DNA of 64,000 nucleotides from Dokdonia sp. PRO95 (lineage in GTDB: Bacteria > Bacteroidota > Bacteroidia > Flavobacteriales > Flavobacteriaceae): the NCBI RefSeq assembly GCF_000355805.1, contig NZ_CM001837.1, positions 656,409-720,408 of the forward strand, written 5' to 3'. Made by a program: the position numbers and the translations under genes. Shown one piece after another: positions 25,807 to 36,036 of the stretch. The notes under the pieces were generated by a model. The model was not told where the DNA came from, searched no databases, and saw only the letters and a list, made by a program, of their open reading frames with translations. How positions within the stretch are numbered: the first letter of the stretch is position 1; each line of letters opens with the position of its first letter.

Positions 25807-28218
25807 TTAATTATTGATTCTATCTCGCTCTGCCTTATCTAAATCACGATTATTATCTTTCAATTTGTAGTTTCCAAAATTATATTTGAATCCAACTCTA
25901 AGAAACTGAGTCTCCAATTCAGGAAAATATTGATTATCGAGCCCTTCATATTTCGCTGACACTACTGCATTTGCTTGATTGAGAATATCACCCACCGTTA
26001 AGCTCAAAGAAGCCCTCTTATTCCATAGCGATTTACGAAGACCTAAATCTAATTGAATAGTTTCATCTTGCGTATACGAGCCTACAATAAAGCTAGACAA
26101 ATACTCAAAAGTCACAAAACCCGTTAAGGTTTCTGCTTTATCTAATGTAAGATAGTTTCCTATGTAAGCATAAAATCCGTTTACATCGTTTTTAAAGCTA
26201 GTGTTTGTAGATCTGTTTATCAAGAATGAATCCTCTTCATGAAAAGCACTCAGATATACACTAGTATAAAGCCAGCTACTTATAGAGCGCCCATGGTTAA
26301 AGTCTAGTCCCCATGACTTACTACCTAATGCATTCTGGCTGTCTGACCTCAGCACTTGATTCTCGTTGTCTTGCGTAGCTACCGTTACGATGTTCTCTCC
26401 ATTATCTCTATAATAAACATCAAAAAAGTATTCATCTTTTAATGAATAATTCACATTGAATTGATGGCTAAAGGATGGTTGAAGCCCAGAATTTCCTATT
26501 ATAAAGTTATTCTCATTTATGAAATATGCAAAAGGATTAAGGTCTTGGTAACGTGGCCTTTCCAACCTGCGAGAATAATCTATTGCAAAGCTGTGATTTT
26601 CAAAAGGGCTATATTGCACATAAGCACTAGGAAATAGTTCTAAGTAATCTAGCTCAGTCTTTGTGTTTAAAACAATTGAGTTACCTACGCTATTTGTTTG
26701 CTCAGCTCTTAAACCGCCTTTAATAGACCACTTTTCCCAATCTCTATTAAACGAAATGTATGCAGCGTATACATTTTCATCATACAAGAAGTTATCATTT
26801 TGAGCCTGCTCAAGTCCGGTATTTTCTACATTGTTTAGATCAAAAAAATCAATTTTAGATTGAGAGTCTATAATAGCCACTTTGGCTCCTGACTCAAAAA
26901 GGACCTTGCCAAAACTCGTATTATAATCTACTTGCCCTGTAAAAATTTCAATATCCTGAGTGGCATCAGTTGCAAATCTTACGTTACTGAGCACATCATT
27001 ACTTTGATCTGTATAAGTAGACCCCAGTCGCTGTAGTTTACTGCGATTAAAACTAGTAAAATGCGCACTAGTACTGAGCTCCCCTTTCTCTAAAGCATAG
27101 GTATGTTTTAAATCAAAAGCAATATTATTACGATCGCTATCTATAGAACTCTGTGTTCTTATAAAAAATGGATCTTGTGATGTAGATAACACATCTGTAG
27201 TAGCTCTTGTAAATTCAAAAACATCTGGAGAGAATAAACCTATTACAGACAAGCTTAGCTGTGATTTTTTATTCACCTCATAATCGACTACAAGATTTGC
27301 ATTGTGTGCCTTAGACCATGTCTTGCGCTCAAAATCTTGATCCCATATCGTACTAACTCCTTGATTTAAATAATTAATTGAGTTATCACTCTGCTTTGTA
27401 GCTTTAAGAGGGTTGTAACTGTAATTAAAAAACAGACTCACTTTGTCATTTTTAAAAAAATGGCTGGTACCAAAAGTATGCTTAGGGTAAATTGCATACG
27501 TACCTGTAGCACTTACATTTCCTTTATAACCCGCAGCAACAGCCTTAGATGTATTAATATTTAAAATAGCTCCTCCTTCTGCATCATATTTGGCTGGAGG
27601 ATTTGTAATTACCTCTACAGACTTAATATTATTTCCATCTAGACTCTCTAGCAAACTTCGTATCTCTTCAACACTAAGTTGTACTTTTCTATCATTGAGA
27701 TATACAGCCACTGGCTGATTTCTAACATTTATCCCTCCTTGAGTGATCACCACAGCTGGAGTACGTCTTAAGATATCTAATGTACTTCCTGTAGAGAGAA
27801 TACTATTTTCCACATTAAAAACAAGTCTATCTGCTTTACGAGAAACAGTGGGTGTCTTGGCCGTAATGGTAATTTCATCAAGGCTTTCTTGGCTAGCTTG
27901 TAAAACAACTGGAGGAATCGTTTTATTTGCCGAAAGGGAAAACACCTCAGTTGTAGCATCTTCATACCCTACAAAACTTACTTTAATATAATACTGCTCA
28001 GATGCTTTGATAGAAGAAATCACAAAAGACCCATTGTCTTCTGTAATAGTACCTTGTATAATCTTCTTTTCGGCGTCAAGCAAAACCACGTTTGCAAATG
28101 GAATAGGTTGTGCATTAACATCTTGCACTTCACCATTAATGTTAAAGTCTTGAGAATAAGCGGAAAACGCCGTTAACACAATGATTATTAGAATGAGGGA
28201 ATTCTTAATTTCTGTCAT
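25807..28218 (-). CDS. TonB-dependent receptor-like outer membrane protein
   Basis: An 803-residue protein with a signal peptide (about 1-22), a CarboxypepD_reg domain (about 25-110; INGEVQDVNAQPIPFANVVLLD, ISFVGYED-like IKVSFVGYEDATTEV), a plug (about 125-230; LRRTPAVVITQGGINVRNQPVAVYLNDRKV, GGAILNINT) and an OMP_b-brl_3-type barrel. Strands end near FLRVGFKYNFG, and a short charged tail (KLKDNNRDLDKAERDRINN) follows. This differs from siderophore receptors; such proteins often have unknown cargo. No SusD partner is adjacent. Transcription is monocistronic, with a terminator just downstream. Confidence 0.82.
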   Translation of the reverse strand: MTEIKNSLILIIIVLTAFSAYSQDFNINGEVQDVNAQPIPFANVVLLDAEKKIIQGTITEDNGSFVISSIKASEQYYIKVSFVGYEDATTEVFSLSANKTIPPVVLQASQESLDEITITAKTPTVSRKADRLVFNVENSILSTGSTLDILRRTPAVVITQGGINVRNQPVAVYLNDRKVQLSVEEIRSLLESLDGNNIKSVEVITNPPAKYDAEGGAILNINTSKAVAAGYKGNVSATGTYAIYPKHTFGTSHFFKNDKVSLFFNYSYNPLKATKQSDNSINYLNQGVSTIWDQDFERKTWSKAHNANLVVDYEVNKKSQLSLSVIGLFSPDVFEFTRATTDVLSTSQDPFFIRTQSSIDSDRNNIAFDLKHTYALEKGELSTSAHFTSFNRSKLQRLGSTYTDQSNDVLSNVRFATDATQDIEIFTGQVDYNTSFGKVLFESGAKVAIIDSQSKIDFFDLNNVENTGLEQAQNDNFLYDENVYAAYISFNRDWEKWSIKGGLRAEQTNSVGNSIVLNTKTELDYLELFPSAYVQYSPFENHSFAIDYSRRLERPRYQDLNPFAYFINENNFIIGNSGLQPSFSHQFNVNYSLKDEYFFDVYYRDNGENIVTVATQDNENQVLRSDSQNALGSKSWGLDFNHGRSISSWLYTSVYLSAFHEEDSFLINRSTNTSFKNDVNGFYAYIGNYLTLDKAETLTGFVTFEYLSSFIVGSYTQDETIQLDLGLRKSLWNKRASLSLTVGDILNQANAVVSAKYEGLDNQYFPELETQFLRVGFKYNFGNYKLKDNNRDLDKAERDRINN

Positions 28219-28327
28219 AAGTTGTTAAAAATAGGTACAAACCTAATAATGAGCACAATGTATTTAACATTTTTTTATAATAATTATTCTAATCTGCAAT
28301 ACGGTTACAATATGACCTCATATCTCG

Positions 28328-28335
28328 TATATTTG
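28328..28335 (+). promoter_or_regulatory. -7 element of the lepA promoter
   Basis: TATATTTG, 18 bases before the lepA ATG. A TTG at 17-23 bases upstream is not evident. Confidence 0.45.
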
Positions 28336-28353
28336 CAGTCTATTTGAGAGACT

Positions 28354-30150
28354 ATGAAGAACATTAGAAATTTTTGCATAATTGCCCATATTGACCACGG
28401 TAAAAGTACACTTGCAGATCGTCTACTAGATGAGACTGCTACGGTTACAAAGCGTGAGTCTCAAGCACAGCTGCTAGACAGTATGGACTTAGAGCGTGAG
28501 CGTGGTATTACAATAAAATCTCATGCTATACAGATGGAGTATGTGCATGAAGGAGAGCATTATGTTCTTAATCTCATAGACACTCCTGGCCACGTAGACT
28601 TTTCATATGAAGTTTCTAGAAGTATCGCAGCTTGTGAAGGAGCATTACTAGTAGTAGATGCTGCTCAAAGTATACAAGCACAAACTATCTCAAATCTTTA
28701 CCTAGCATTAGAAAATGATCTCGAGATTATACCAGTTCTTAATAAAATAGATCTTCCTAGTGCAAATCCAGAAGAAGTAACAGATGATATTGTAGACCTT
28801 TTAGGTTGTGAACCAGAAGATATCATACCTGCATCTGCAAAAACTGGAATTGGAATTAAAGAAATACTAGCTGCGGTAATCGATCGCATTCCTGCACCAA
28901 AAGGAAATCCAGATGAGCCACTCCAAGCTTTGATATTTGATAGTGTTTACAATCCTTTCCGTGGTGTGGAGACCTACTTTCGTGTAATTAACGGAAGTAT
29001 AAAAAAGAACCAACAAATTAAATTTGTTGCCACAGGAAATACATATGGTGCAGATGAGGTGGGAACTTTAAAACTAACTCAAGCTCCAAAACAAGAAATT
29101 AAAGCAGGAGATGTAGGGTATTTAATTACAGGTATTAAAGATGCCCGCGAAGTAAAAGTAGGTGATACTATTACAGATGCAAAAAACCCTACCCAAAACG
29201 CTATTGCAGGTTTTGAAGATGTAAAACCAATGGTATTTGCAGGTATCTACCCAGTAGACACAGAGGACTACGAAGAGCTTCGTAACTCTATGGAAAAACT
29301 ACAACTTAATGATGCTTCTCTAGTTTTTGAACCAGAAAGTTCGGCTGCACTAGGTTTTGGTTTCCGTTGTGGATTCCTTGGAATGCTTCACCTAGAGATC
29401 ATACAAGAACGTCTTGAGCGTGAGTTTGACATGACGGTTATCACGACAGTACCTAACGTGTCTTACCATGCCTTTACTCATAAAAACCCTGAGGAGATTA
29501 TTTTAGTAAACAATCCTTCAGATCTTCCTGAGCCTTCTTCATTAAACCGTGTAGAAGAACCATTTATTAAGGCAACAATCATTACAAAATCTGATTTTGT
29601 AGGACCTGTCATGTCTTTATGTATAGAAAAAAGAGGTCAGATTGTAAGCCAGACATATCTTACTACAGAAAGAGTAGAGCTTAATTTTGACATGCCACTT
29701 GCAGAGATTGTTTTTGACTTCTATGATCGTCTTAAAACAGTATCAAAAGGATATGCTTCTTTTGATTATTCTCCTATAGGTCTACGCGCATCAAAACTTG
29801 TAAAAGTTGACGTGCTTCTTAACGGGCAAGCGGTAGATGCTCTGTCTGCATTATTACACCAAGACAATGCTTACGATATAGGTAAGCGTATGTGTGAAAA
29901 ACTAAGAGAGTTAATACCACGCCAGCAGTTTGATATTCCAATACAAGCAGCTATTGGAGCTAAAATCATCTCTCGTGAGACGGTTAAAGCTCTTCGTAAG
30001 GATGTAACTGCTAAATGTTATGGTGGAGATATCTCTCGTAAGCGTAAGCTACTAGAAAAACAAAAGAAAGGTAAGAAGCGTATGCGCGCCGTGGGTAATG
30101 TAGAGATCCCACAAGAAGCCTTTATGGCGGTTCTTAAGTTGAATGACTAA
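28354..30150 (+). CDS. lepA: Elongation factor 4 (back-translocating GTPase)
   Basis: A 598-residue translational GTPase of standard length. The G motifs are [15 protein letters not shown] (G1), RGITIKSH (G2), DTPGHVDF (G3) and NKIDLPSA (G4). The C-terminal LepA-specific domain ends with [33 protein letters not shown]. It acts on stalled or pre-translocation ribosomes and in initiation-complex or 30S assembly. A terminator follows and cutC converges. Confidence 0.97.
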   Translation: MKNIRNFCIIAHIDHGKSTLADRLLDETATVTKRESQAQLLDSMDLERERGITIKSHAIQMEYVHEGEHYVLNLIDTPGHVDFSYEVSRSIAACEGALLVVDAAQSIQAQTISNLYLALENDLEIIPVLNKIDLPSANPEEVTDDIVDLLGCEPEDIIPASAKTGIGIKEILAAVIDRIPAPKGNPDEPLQALIFDSVYNPFRGVETYFRVINGSIKKNQQIKFVATGNTYGADEVGTLKLTQAPKQEIKAGDVGYLITGIKDAREVKVGDTITDAKNPTQNAIAGFEDVKPMVFAGIYPVDTEDYEELRNSMEKLQLNDASLVFEPESSAALGFGFRCGFLGMLHLEIIQERLEREFDMTVITTVPNVSYHAFTHKNPEEIILVNNPSDLPEPSSLNRVEEPFIKATIITKSDFVGPVMSLCIEKRGQIVSQTYLTTERVELNFDMPLAEIVFDFYDRLKTVSKGYASFDYSPIGLRASKLVKVDVLLNGQAVDALSALLHQDNAYDIGKRMCEKLRELIPRQQFDIPIQAAIGAKIISRETVKALRKDVTAKCYGGDISRKRKLLEKQKKGKKRMRAVGNVEIPQEAFMAVLKLND

Positions 30151-30170
30151 TCATCAACAGCAATAATAAC

Positions 30171-30204
30171 AAAGGGTGCAGTTTACAAACTGCACCCTTT
30201 TTTT
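30171..30204. terminator. Intrinsic terminator between lepA and cutC
   Basis: AAAGGGTGCAGTTT pairs with AACTGCACCCTTT around a short loop, with a T run to 30204. The last bases overlap the cutC stop, so it could also shape the end of cutC mRNA. Confidence 0.88.
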
Positions 30205-30919
30205 ATAGCCTACTTAAAAGTGCTTTTATTTTGGAAACATTAGAGGTTTGAAGTAAGTTATTTTCATGACCTGCTAGCGAGTGCATTTTTATAACATGAT
30301 TATACCCAAGCGTGCTACTACTTAAACTACCATGCACTTCGCTAAAACCTTCCTTCTTAAATTTCATAACATTATCAATAGAGATTCCTCCGCCAGGTAA
30401 AATAACTATACGATTTCTAGCCGCAGCTTGTAATTCCAACAAGGTTTTATAACCTCCATTCACATTAGCATTCCTTCCAGCGGTTAGCACCCTAGTAGCA
30501 CCTATATTTATGAGTAGCTCTAATGCTTCAAAAACATCGGGCGTCCAATCAAAAGCTCGATGAAAGGTGAAAGGTAGTTCGCCACATTCAGCTATAAGTT
30601 GTTTAGTCCTCTCCGCGTCTATTGTAAAGTCTCTATTTAATATCCCAGAAACTATTCCTTGAGCACCTTGCGCTTTCGCGAAAGCGATATCTCGCGACAT
30701 CACATCAAATTCGGCTTCCGAGTACATAAAATCTCCAGATCTTGGTCTTATAAGCACAAACACAGGAATCTCAAGTTCTTGCAGTACCTTCTCTATCAAA
30801 CCATGACTAGGAGTAATCCCTCCAAGCGAGAGCTCTTGACATAACTCAATACGGTGCGCACCTGCATCTTGAGCAGCCAGCGCACTCTCAAAGGAATTTG
30901 CACAGATTTCTAATTTCAT
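30203..30919 (-). CDS. cutC: CutC family protein
   Basis: A 238-residue TIM-barrel protein with CutC marks: MKLEICANSFESALAAQDAGAHRIELC, GGITPSHGLIE, VFVLIRPRSGDFMYSE, FHRAFD and LPGGGIS. The family was named for copper homeostasis, but a direct copper role is disputed. In Bacteroidetes it is often found beside glycan genes, as here beside GH92 and glycosylasparaginase, so a sugar-related role is possible (inference). A palindromic element copy (30671-30686) is in frame and gives AFAKA in RDIAFAKAQGAQG, replacing a variable helix end. Confidence 0.9.
   Translation of the reverse strand: MKLEICANSFESALAAQDAGAHRIELCQELSLGGITPSHGLIEKVLQELEIPVFVLIRPRSGDFMYSEAEFDVMSRDIAFAKAQGAQGIVSGILNRDFTIDAERTKQLIAECGELPFTFHRAFDWTPDVFEALELLINIGATRVLTAGRNANVNGGYKTLLELQAAARNRIVILPGGGISIDNVMKFKKEGFSEVHGSLSSSTLGYNHVIKMHSLAGHENNLLQTSNVSKIKALLSRL
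30671..30686. repeat. Palindromic element copy 10, inside cutC
   Basis: 16-bp palindrome CGCTTTCGCGAAAGCG; on the minus strand it encodes AFAKA. Confidence 0.93.
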
Positions 30920-31021
30920 ACCTTAAAGGTACTAAACCATTTTAAGCACCAAGTTTTAAAACTAAAGTCGGCATCAAGAATTATGGGTTTTCTGTATCTT
31001 AGACACAAACCCACCAAATCA

Positions 31022-33964
31022 ATGCGCTACCTTATCTCATTTTTTCTGCTCCTTTTTTTAATTTGTAGTTGCGAGCATATTACAGAGGTTACTCCCGCTC
31101 AAAAAGATCAAGACCTCATAAGCTATGTGAATCCATTTATTGGCACCGGTGGTCACGGTCATACCTACCCTGGGGCGACTATGCCTTTTGGCATGATGCA
31201 ACTTAGCCCAGACACACGATTAGATGGTTGGGACGGCTGTTCTGGGTATCACTATGATGATGAGTTTATCTACGGCTTTAGCCATACACACTTAAGCGGA
31301 ACGGGAGTTTCTGACTATGGAGATATTTTGCTCATGCCTTCTACTTCCATAATGTTTAATAATGGTGCAGATGGAAAACCTGGTTATCGAGATCATTTTA
31401 CGCATGACACTGAAGTAGCACAACCAGGATATTACAGCGTACATCTAGACAACTCAAATATAGACGTAGCGCTTACTGTAGCTGCTCGTAGCGGTGTGCA
31501 TAAGTACGCTTTCGCGAAAGCGGACTCTTTAAAAAACTTTGTGATTTTAGATCTTGAGCACCGTGATGAAGTACTGAGCACTAAAATAGACACACTTTCT
31601 AGCACAGAACTCTCGGGACACAGACATTCCAAAGCTTGGGCTAGCAACCAAAAGCTGTTTTATTACATCAAAACATCACACAGTTTCAAATATCTAAAAC
31701 AACCTGAAGGGACGAAGAACGGCGCTACATCACACAAAGCTGCATTGCAGTTTGACAATCCCAAGAATGAAGAAATAATTATAAAAATAGGAATATCTGC
31801 CGTAGATGAAGCTGGGGCGAGAAAAAACCTAGAAACCGAAATAGGAAACAAAACCTTTGACCAAGTAAAGCAAGATGCACAAAGCACTTGGGAAAGTCAG
31901 CTAGAAAAAATTGTTGTAGAAAGTGAAAACTCAGATTACAAAACTAATTTTTACACTTCGCTATACCACACCATGCTCGCGCCTAATCTTTATCAAGATG
32001 TAGATGGCCGCTACCGAGGGATGGATCTAGAAATTCACAAAACAGACGCTTTTGATTACTATACAGTTTTCTCATTGTGGGATACGTATCGCGCAGCGCA
32101 TCCCTTATATACCATCATAGAAGAAGAACGTACTAACGACTTTATAAACACCTTTCTTGCTAAATATGAGGAAGGCGGCATTATGCCTATTTGGGATCTA
32201 GCTGGCAACTATACTGGCTGTATGATAGGCTACCATGCAGTGCCCGTAATCGCAGATGCCTACCTAAAAGGAATACGTGATTACGATACAGATAAAGCTT
32301 TTGAAGCGATGCTTCATAGTGGCTCGCAAGACAAACTTGGCCTTGCTTCTTACAAGAAGTACGGTTTTATACCCGCAAATGACGAAGCAGAGTCTGTGTC
32401 AAAGACACTAGAATATGCTTATGATGACTGGACCATCGCTCAAATGGCTCAAGAGATGGGTAATGAAGAGATCTATCAAGAATTTACAAAGCGCGCACAG
32501 TCTTATAAAAATGTATATGATCCTTCGTCTGGTTTTATGAGAGGTCGCATGCGCAACACATGGTTCTCCCCTTTTGATCCGTTTGAAGTAAATTTTAATT
32601 ATACAGAAGCAAATGCCTGGCAATATAGTCTCTATGCACCTCAAGACATAAGTGGTCTTATTCACTTGTCTGGAGGAAACAAGGCTTTTGAAAGAAAACT
32701 AGACACACTATTTACAGCAGAGACTACAACTTCTGGTCGTCACCAGCAAGATATCACAGGATTGATAGGTCAATATGCACATGGCAATGAACCTAGTCAT
32801 CACATGGCATATTTATACAACTACATCCAAAAGCCTTGGAAAACTCAAAAGCGTGTACACGAGATCCTTACTACATTATACACCAATTCTCCAGATGGAA
32901 TTTCTGGTAACGAAGATTGTGGTCAAATGAGCGCGTGGTACGTTCTAAGCTCTTTAGGCTTTTATCCTGTAACCCCAGGAAGTAATGAATATGTTATTGG
33001 TACTCCTTTATTTGATAAGGCAACTATACGTTTAGAAAATGGCAATAGTTTTACCATTGTTGCAGAAAACCTCTCTGAAGAAAATATACATATAGAAAGT
33101 GCCTTTATGGATGATAAGGCTTACCCATACTCGTACTTGAAGCATAAAGATATTATGGATGGCGGCGAACTCATTTTTAATATGGCGGCCTCTCATTCCC
33201 GATGGGCTAAACACCCTGCTCACAGTCCCAAAACGAGTATTATAGACAATAAATTTACTGCAGCACCCTTCATAGCAAAAGGAGAAGCCAACTTTAAAAA
33301 AGCGACCGAAATCACACTCGCTACCACAGATAAAAATGCGGATATTTTTTACGCATTAGAAGAAGATGGCAACAATTTTAAAAAGTATAGAAAACCTTTT
33401 AAAGTCAAAAATCATAATACGTTGCGCACCTACGCAAAGGGTCGTCATGGACAAAGTGCTACCATTGAGTCACCATTGTTTAAAATAAATGAGAACTATA
33501 GCCTCACACTAGACGCTACCTACGCAAATGCTTATAACGCTGGCGGAAATAATGCATTGATAGATGGTGTGAGGGGAGTAAAAGAATTCCGTTCAGGCAC
33601 ATGGCAGGGTTATAATGCTCAAGATGTAGTAGCTACGCTAGACTTAGGTAAAGCACAAAGCATAAGCAGTATTGAAACTGCATTTTTACAAGATCAACGC
33701 AGCTGGATTTTCTATCCTACAGAAGTAACATTACTTACATCTCTGGACGGCGAAAATTTTGAAGTCTATCACCAAGAGCAGATTGATGCTGCTGCTCCCG
33801 ATGAGAATATTGCAATTAAAAATATAACTGGTGAAAAGCAAGCTACACAAGGGCGCTTTATAAAACTTATTGCAAAGACCTTAGGAGATCTTCCAGAGTG
33901 GCATTTAGGCTTCCCACATAGAGGAAAGAGCTGGGTATTTATAGACGAGATTGTAGTGCAGTAA
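31022..33964 (+). CDS. GH92 alpha-mannosidase lipoprotein with a C-terminal F5/8-type (CBM32-like) domain
   Basis: The ATG at 31022 opens a lipoprotein signal (MRYLISFFLLLFLICSC, modified Cys at 17), giving 980 residues; the longer frame from 30983 adds 13 hydrophilic residues. The GH92 body starts at DLISYVNPFIGTGGHGHTYPGATMPFGMMQLSPD. Other GH92 blocks are SLWDTYRAAHPLYTI and GISGNEDCGQMSAWYVLSSLGFYPVTPG, which contains catalytic-region acids. GH92 enzymes are calcium-dependent exo-alpha-mannosidases acting on N-glycan mannose. The C-terminal part (about 830-980) has a discoidin-like sugar-binding fold. An in-frame palindromic element gives KYAFAKADSL. It is ten bases upstream of a sulfurtransferase gene. 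Confidence 0.92.
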   Translation: MRYLISFFLLLFLICSCEHITEVTPAQKDQDLISYVNPFIGTGGHGHTYPGATMPFGMMQLSPDTRLDGWDGCSGYHYDDEFIYGFSHTHLSGTGVSDYGDILLMPSTSIMFNNGADGKPGYRDHFTHDTEVAQPGYYSVHLDNSNIDVALTVAARSGVHKYAFAKADSLKNFVILDLEHRDEVLSTKIDTLSSTELSGHRHSKAWASNQKLFYYIKTSHSFKYLKQPEGTKNGATSHKAALQFDNPKNEEIIIKIGISAVDEAGARKNLETEIGNKTFDQVKQDAQSTWESQLEKIVVESENSDYKTNFYTSLYHTMLAPNLYQDVDGRYRGMDLEIHKTDAFDYYTVFSLWDTYRAAHPLYTIIEEERTNDFINTFLAKYEEGGIMPIWDLAGNYTGCMIGYHAVPVIADAYLKGIRDYDTDKAFEAMLHSGSQDKLGLASYKKYGFIPANDEAESVSKTLEYAYDDWTIAQMAQEMGNEEIYQEFTKRAQSYKNVYDPSSGFMRGRMRNTWFSPFDPFEVNFNYTEANAWQYSLYAPQDISGLIHLSGGNKAFERKLDTLFTAETTTSGRHQQDITGLIGQYAHGNEPSHHMAYLYNYIQKPWKTQKRVHEILTTLYTNSPDGISGNEDCGQMSAWYVLSSLGFYPVTPGSNEYVIGTPLFDKATIRLENGNSFTIVAENLSEENIHIESAFMDDKAYPYSYLKHKDIMDGGELIFNMAASHSRWAKHPAHSPKTSIIDNKFTAAPFIAKGEANFKKATEITLATTDKNADIFYALEEDGNNFKKYRKPFKVKNHNTLRTYAKGRHGQSATIESPLFKINENYSLTLDATYANAYNAGGNNALIDGVRGVKEFRSGTWQGYNAQDVVATLDLGKAQSISSIETAFLQDQRSWIFYPTEVTLLTSLDGENFEVYHQEQIDAAAPDENIAIKNITGEKQATQGRFIKLIAKTLGDLPEWHLGFPHRGKSWVFIDEIVVQ
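31505..31522. repeat. Palindromic element copy 11, inside the GH92 gene
   Basis: TACGCTTTCGCGAAAGCG in frame, encoding YAFAKA at about residue 162. Confidence 0.95.
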
Positions 33965-33974
33965 CAGAATAATT

Positions 33975-34775
33975 ATGGTAGATCAATTAGTTTCAGTACA
34001 GTGGCTTAGGCAACATTTTAGTGGTGATAATATCGTATTACTAGATGCAAGCGCTCATTTTAATACTATCGCAAACATACAAGGCGCGCAACATTTTGAT
34101 ATTAAAAACACTTTTAGCGATACAAAAAGTGCTTTTCCTAACACATTTCCTCAGCCTGCACAGTGTGAAAAAGAATGCCAAGCCCTCGGCATAAATACCG
34201 ATAGCCATATTATCGTATATGATGACAAAGGGATTTTTACCAGTCCGCGCGTGTGGTGGATGTTCAAAACAATGGGGCATCACAATGTATCTGTTTTAGA
34301 CGGTGGCCTTCCAGAATGGATAGCAAATAATTTTCCGGTTACAACAATTGTTAAAGTAAAAAGATCTCCAGGCAATTTTAAGGCTCATCTTGATGAGTCT
34401 GCCATTAAGAGCTACGCTCAAATAGTTGAAAATATCAACACCTCAAACTGCCAACTCATTGATGCCAGATCTAGCGGTAGGTTTAATGGAACTGATCCAG
34501 AGCCGAGAACTCATATACAAAGCGGCCACATTAAAAATTCACTTAATCTTCCCTACACCATGGTTTTAGATAATGGGAAGTTTAAATCTAAGAAAGAATT
34601 AAAACTCACTTTCGACAATCTTAATCTTGCAGACACGCCTATTATTTTTAGCTGTGGTTCTGGAATTACCGCCTGTATTATTTTATTTGCTTTCGCTTTA
34701 ATTTCAGATAAAGAGCGTAGTGTTTATGACGGCTCATGGACAGAATGGGCAGAAAAGCAAGAACTATTTGTTTAA
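33975..34775 (+). CDS. Rhodanese-type sulfurtransferase (3-mercaptopyruvate sulfurtransferase-like)
   Basis: A 266-residue protein with two rhodanese domains: an inactive N-terminal one (SVQWLRQHFSGDNIVLLDA) and a catalytic C-terminal one. The active-site loop is CGSGITA, the form typical of mercaptopyruvate sulfurtransferase (CG[S/T]GVTA). Inter-domain marks are DDKGIFTSPRVWWMFKTMGH and LDGGLPEW. It transfers sulfur to thiols or cyanide in the cytosol. It lies between the GH92 and glycosylasparaginase genes with gaps of 10 and 24 bases, so co-transcription is likely though the functional link is not obvious. Confidence 0.88.
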   Translation: MVDQLVSVQWLRQHFSGDNIVLLDASAHFNTIANIQGAQHFDIKNTFSDTKSAFPNTFPQPAQCEKECQALGINTDSHIIVYDDKGIFTSPRVWWMFKTMGHHNVSVLDGGLPEWIANNFPVTTIVKVKRSPGNFKAHLDESAIKSYAQIVENINTSNCQLIDARSSGRFNGTDPEPRTHIQSGHIKNSLNLPYTMVLDNGKFKSKKELKLTFDNLNLADTPIIFSCGSGITACIILFAFALISDKERSVYDGSWTEWAEKQELFV

Positions 34776-34799
34776 TATCAATCCAGTAAATATCGCATC

Positions 34800-35828
34800 A
34801 TGAACAGAAGAAAATTCATAAATAAGTCCGTAGTTGCGGGAGCTGGTATTGCTACAGGAGCAAGCTTGATGGCATGCAATGACCTCAGCACAGAAAATAG
34901 GAAGAAAGATGATAACGCTTTCGCGAAAGCGAAAAATGAAAACATTATAAAACCATCTCCCATTGCCATTTGCACCTGGGGCTTTTCTGGAGCAACAGCA
35001 AAAGCTGGCGAACTCTTACACAATGGTGTTTCAGCACTCGATGCAATTATAGCAGGCGTTGCTGTGGAAGAAGAAAATATTAAAAATACAACTGTAGGTA
35101 TAGGAGCCACACCAGACAGAGATGGTAATGTAACGCTAGATGCCTGCGTAATGAATTCTGATGGAGACTGTGGAGCTGTGCTTGCAGTTGAAAATATTGT
35201 CAATGTCGCTGCCTTAGCCCGCAAAGTTATGGAAGAAACGCCGCACGTAATATTAGCAGGAAAAGGCGCCGAAGAATTTGCTTATGAGCAGGGGTTCACG
35301 AAACAAAAACTACTCACCGAAGAACGCAAAGAAGCTTGGAAAGAATGGCTAAAAACTAGTAATTACAAACCTGAAATTAACATAGAGAATCACGACACCA
35401 TAGGGATGCTAGCAATAGATAGCAATGGAGATATTGCAGGTGCATGTACTACATCTGGATTAGGTTATAAAATGAAAGGGCGCGTAGGAGATTCTCCAAT
35501 TATAGGTTCTGGTCTTTTTATAGACAATGAAGTGGGCGGTGCCGTAGCGACAGGAATGGGAGAAGAAGTACTCAAGACAGTTGGGAGTTTTTTAATTGTA
35601 GAGTTAATGCGTTCCGGGATGTCACCACAGGCTGCCTGCGAGGAAGCAATCCATAGAATCACAAAGAAAGGTCCTCGTTATAAAGATTTTCAAATTGCAT
35701 ATATCGCTATGAATAAATCTGGCGAAACTGGCAGTCATTGTATTCACGAAGGATTTACCATGATGAAATATCAAAATAAAAAAAATGAAAATATTTTATC
35801 TTCATTTTACGACACAAAAAATAGTTAG
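34800..35828 (+). CDS. N4-(beta-N-acetylglucosaminyl)-L-asparaginase (glycosylasparaginase)
   Basis: A 342-residue Ntn-hydrolase. The N terminus has a Tat-like, lipoprotein-type signal (MNRRKFINKS, then LMAC), suggesting export of the folded proenzyme and lipid anchoring. The autocleavage site is NHDTIGM: the bond before Thr is cut and Thr becomes the nucleophile. Other marks are DACVMNSDGDCGAV and ATGMGEEVLK. It hydrolyses the GlcNAc-Asn bond left after protein and glycan removal, matching the neighbouring GH92 mannosidase. An in-frame palindromic element lies just after the signal and gives NAFAKAKNEN, in a linker. Confidence 0.9.
   Translation: MNRRKFINKSVVAGAGIATGASLMACNDLSTENRKKDDNAFAKAKNENIIKPSPIAICTWGFSGATAKAGELLHNGVSALDAIIAGVAVEEENIKNTTVGIGATPDRDGNVTLDACVMNSDGDCGAVLAVENIVNVAALARKVMEETPHVILAGKGAEEFAYEQGFTKQKLLTEERKEAWKEWLKTSNYKPEINIENHDTIGMLAIDSNGDIAGACTTSGLGYKMKGRVGDSPIIGSGLFIDNEVGGAVATGMGEEVLKTVGSFLIVELMRSGMSPQAACEEAIHRITKKGPRYKDFQIAYIAMNKSGETGSHCIHEGFTMMKYQNKKNENILSSFYDTKNS
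34916..34931. repeat. Palindromic element copy 12, inside the glycosylasparaginase gene
   Basis: CGCTTTCGCGAAAGCG in frame, encoding AFAKA in the linker after the signal. Confidence 0.95.
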
Positions 35829-36028
35829 GTCATCACGCACATTTGCCACACAAAATAGACACGATGCCTATTTACATCGCCAAAATACACAAAAGACACT
35901 ATTTTACTAAGGTTAAGTTAATTGCAAAAACTAAAAAACGTTTTTTTAAGGACTGAATTTCAATCAATTAAACACCAAGATCATCGCAGAATTCAATATT
36001 ACACAATATTCTATTTAAAGATTTGTTA

Positions 36029-36036
36029 TATATTTG
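36029..36036 (+). promoter_or_regulatory. -7 element at the head of the repeat locus
   Basis: TATATTTG lies directly upstream of the structured repeat locus and over 700 bases from polA. It suggests a separate short transcript; no clear TTG is seen upstream. Confidence 0.45.
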
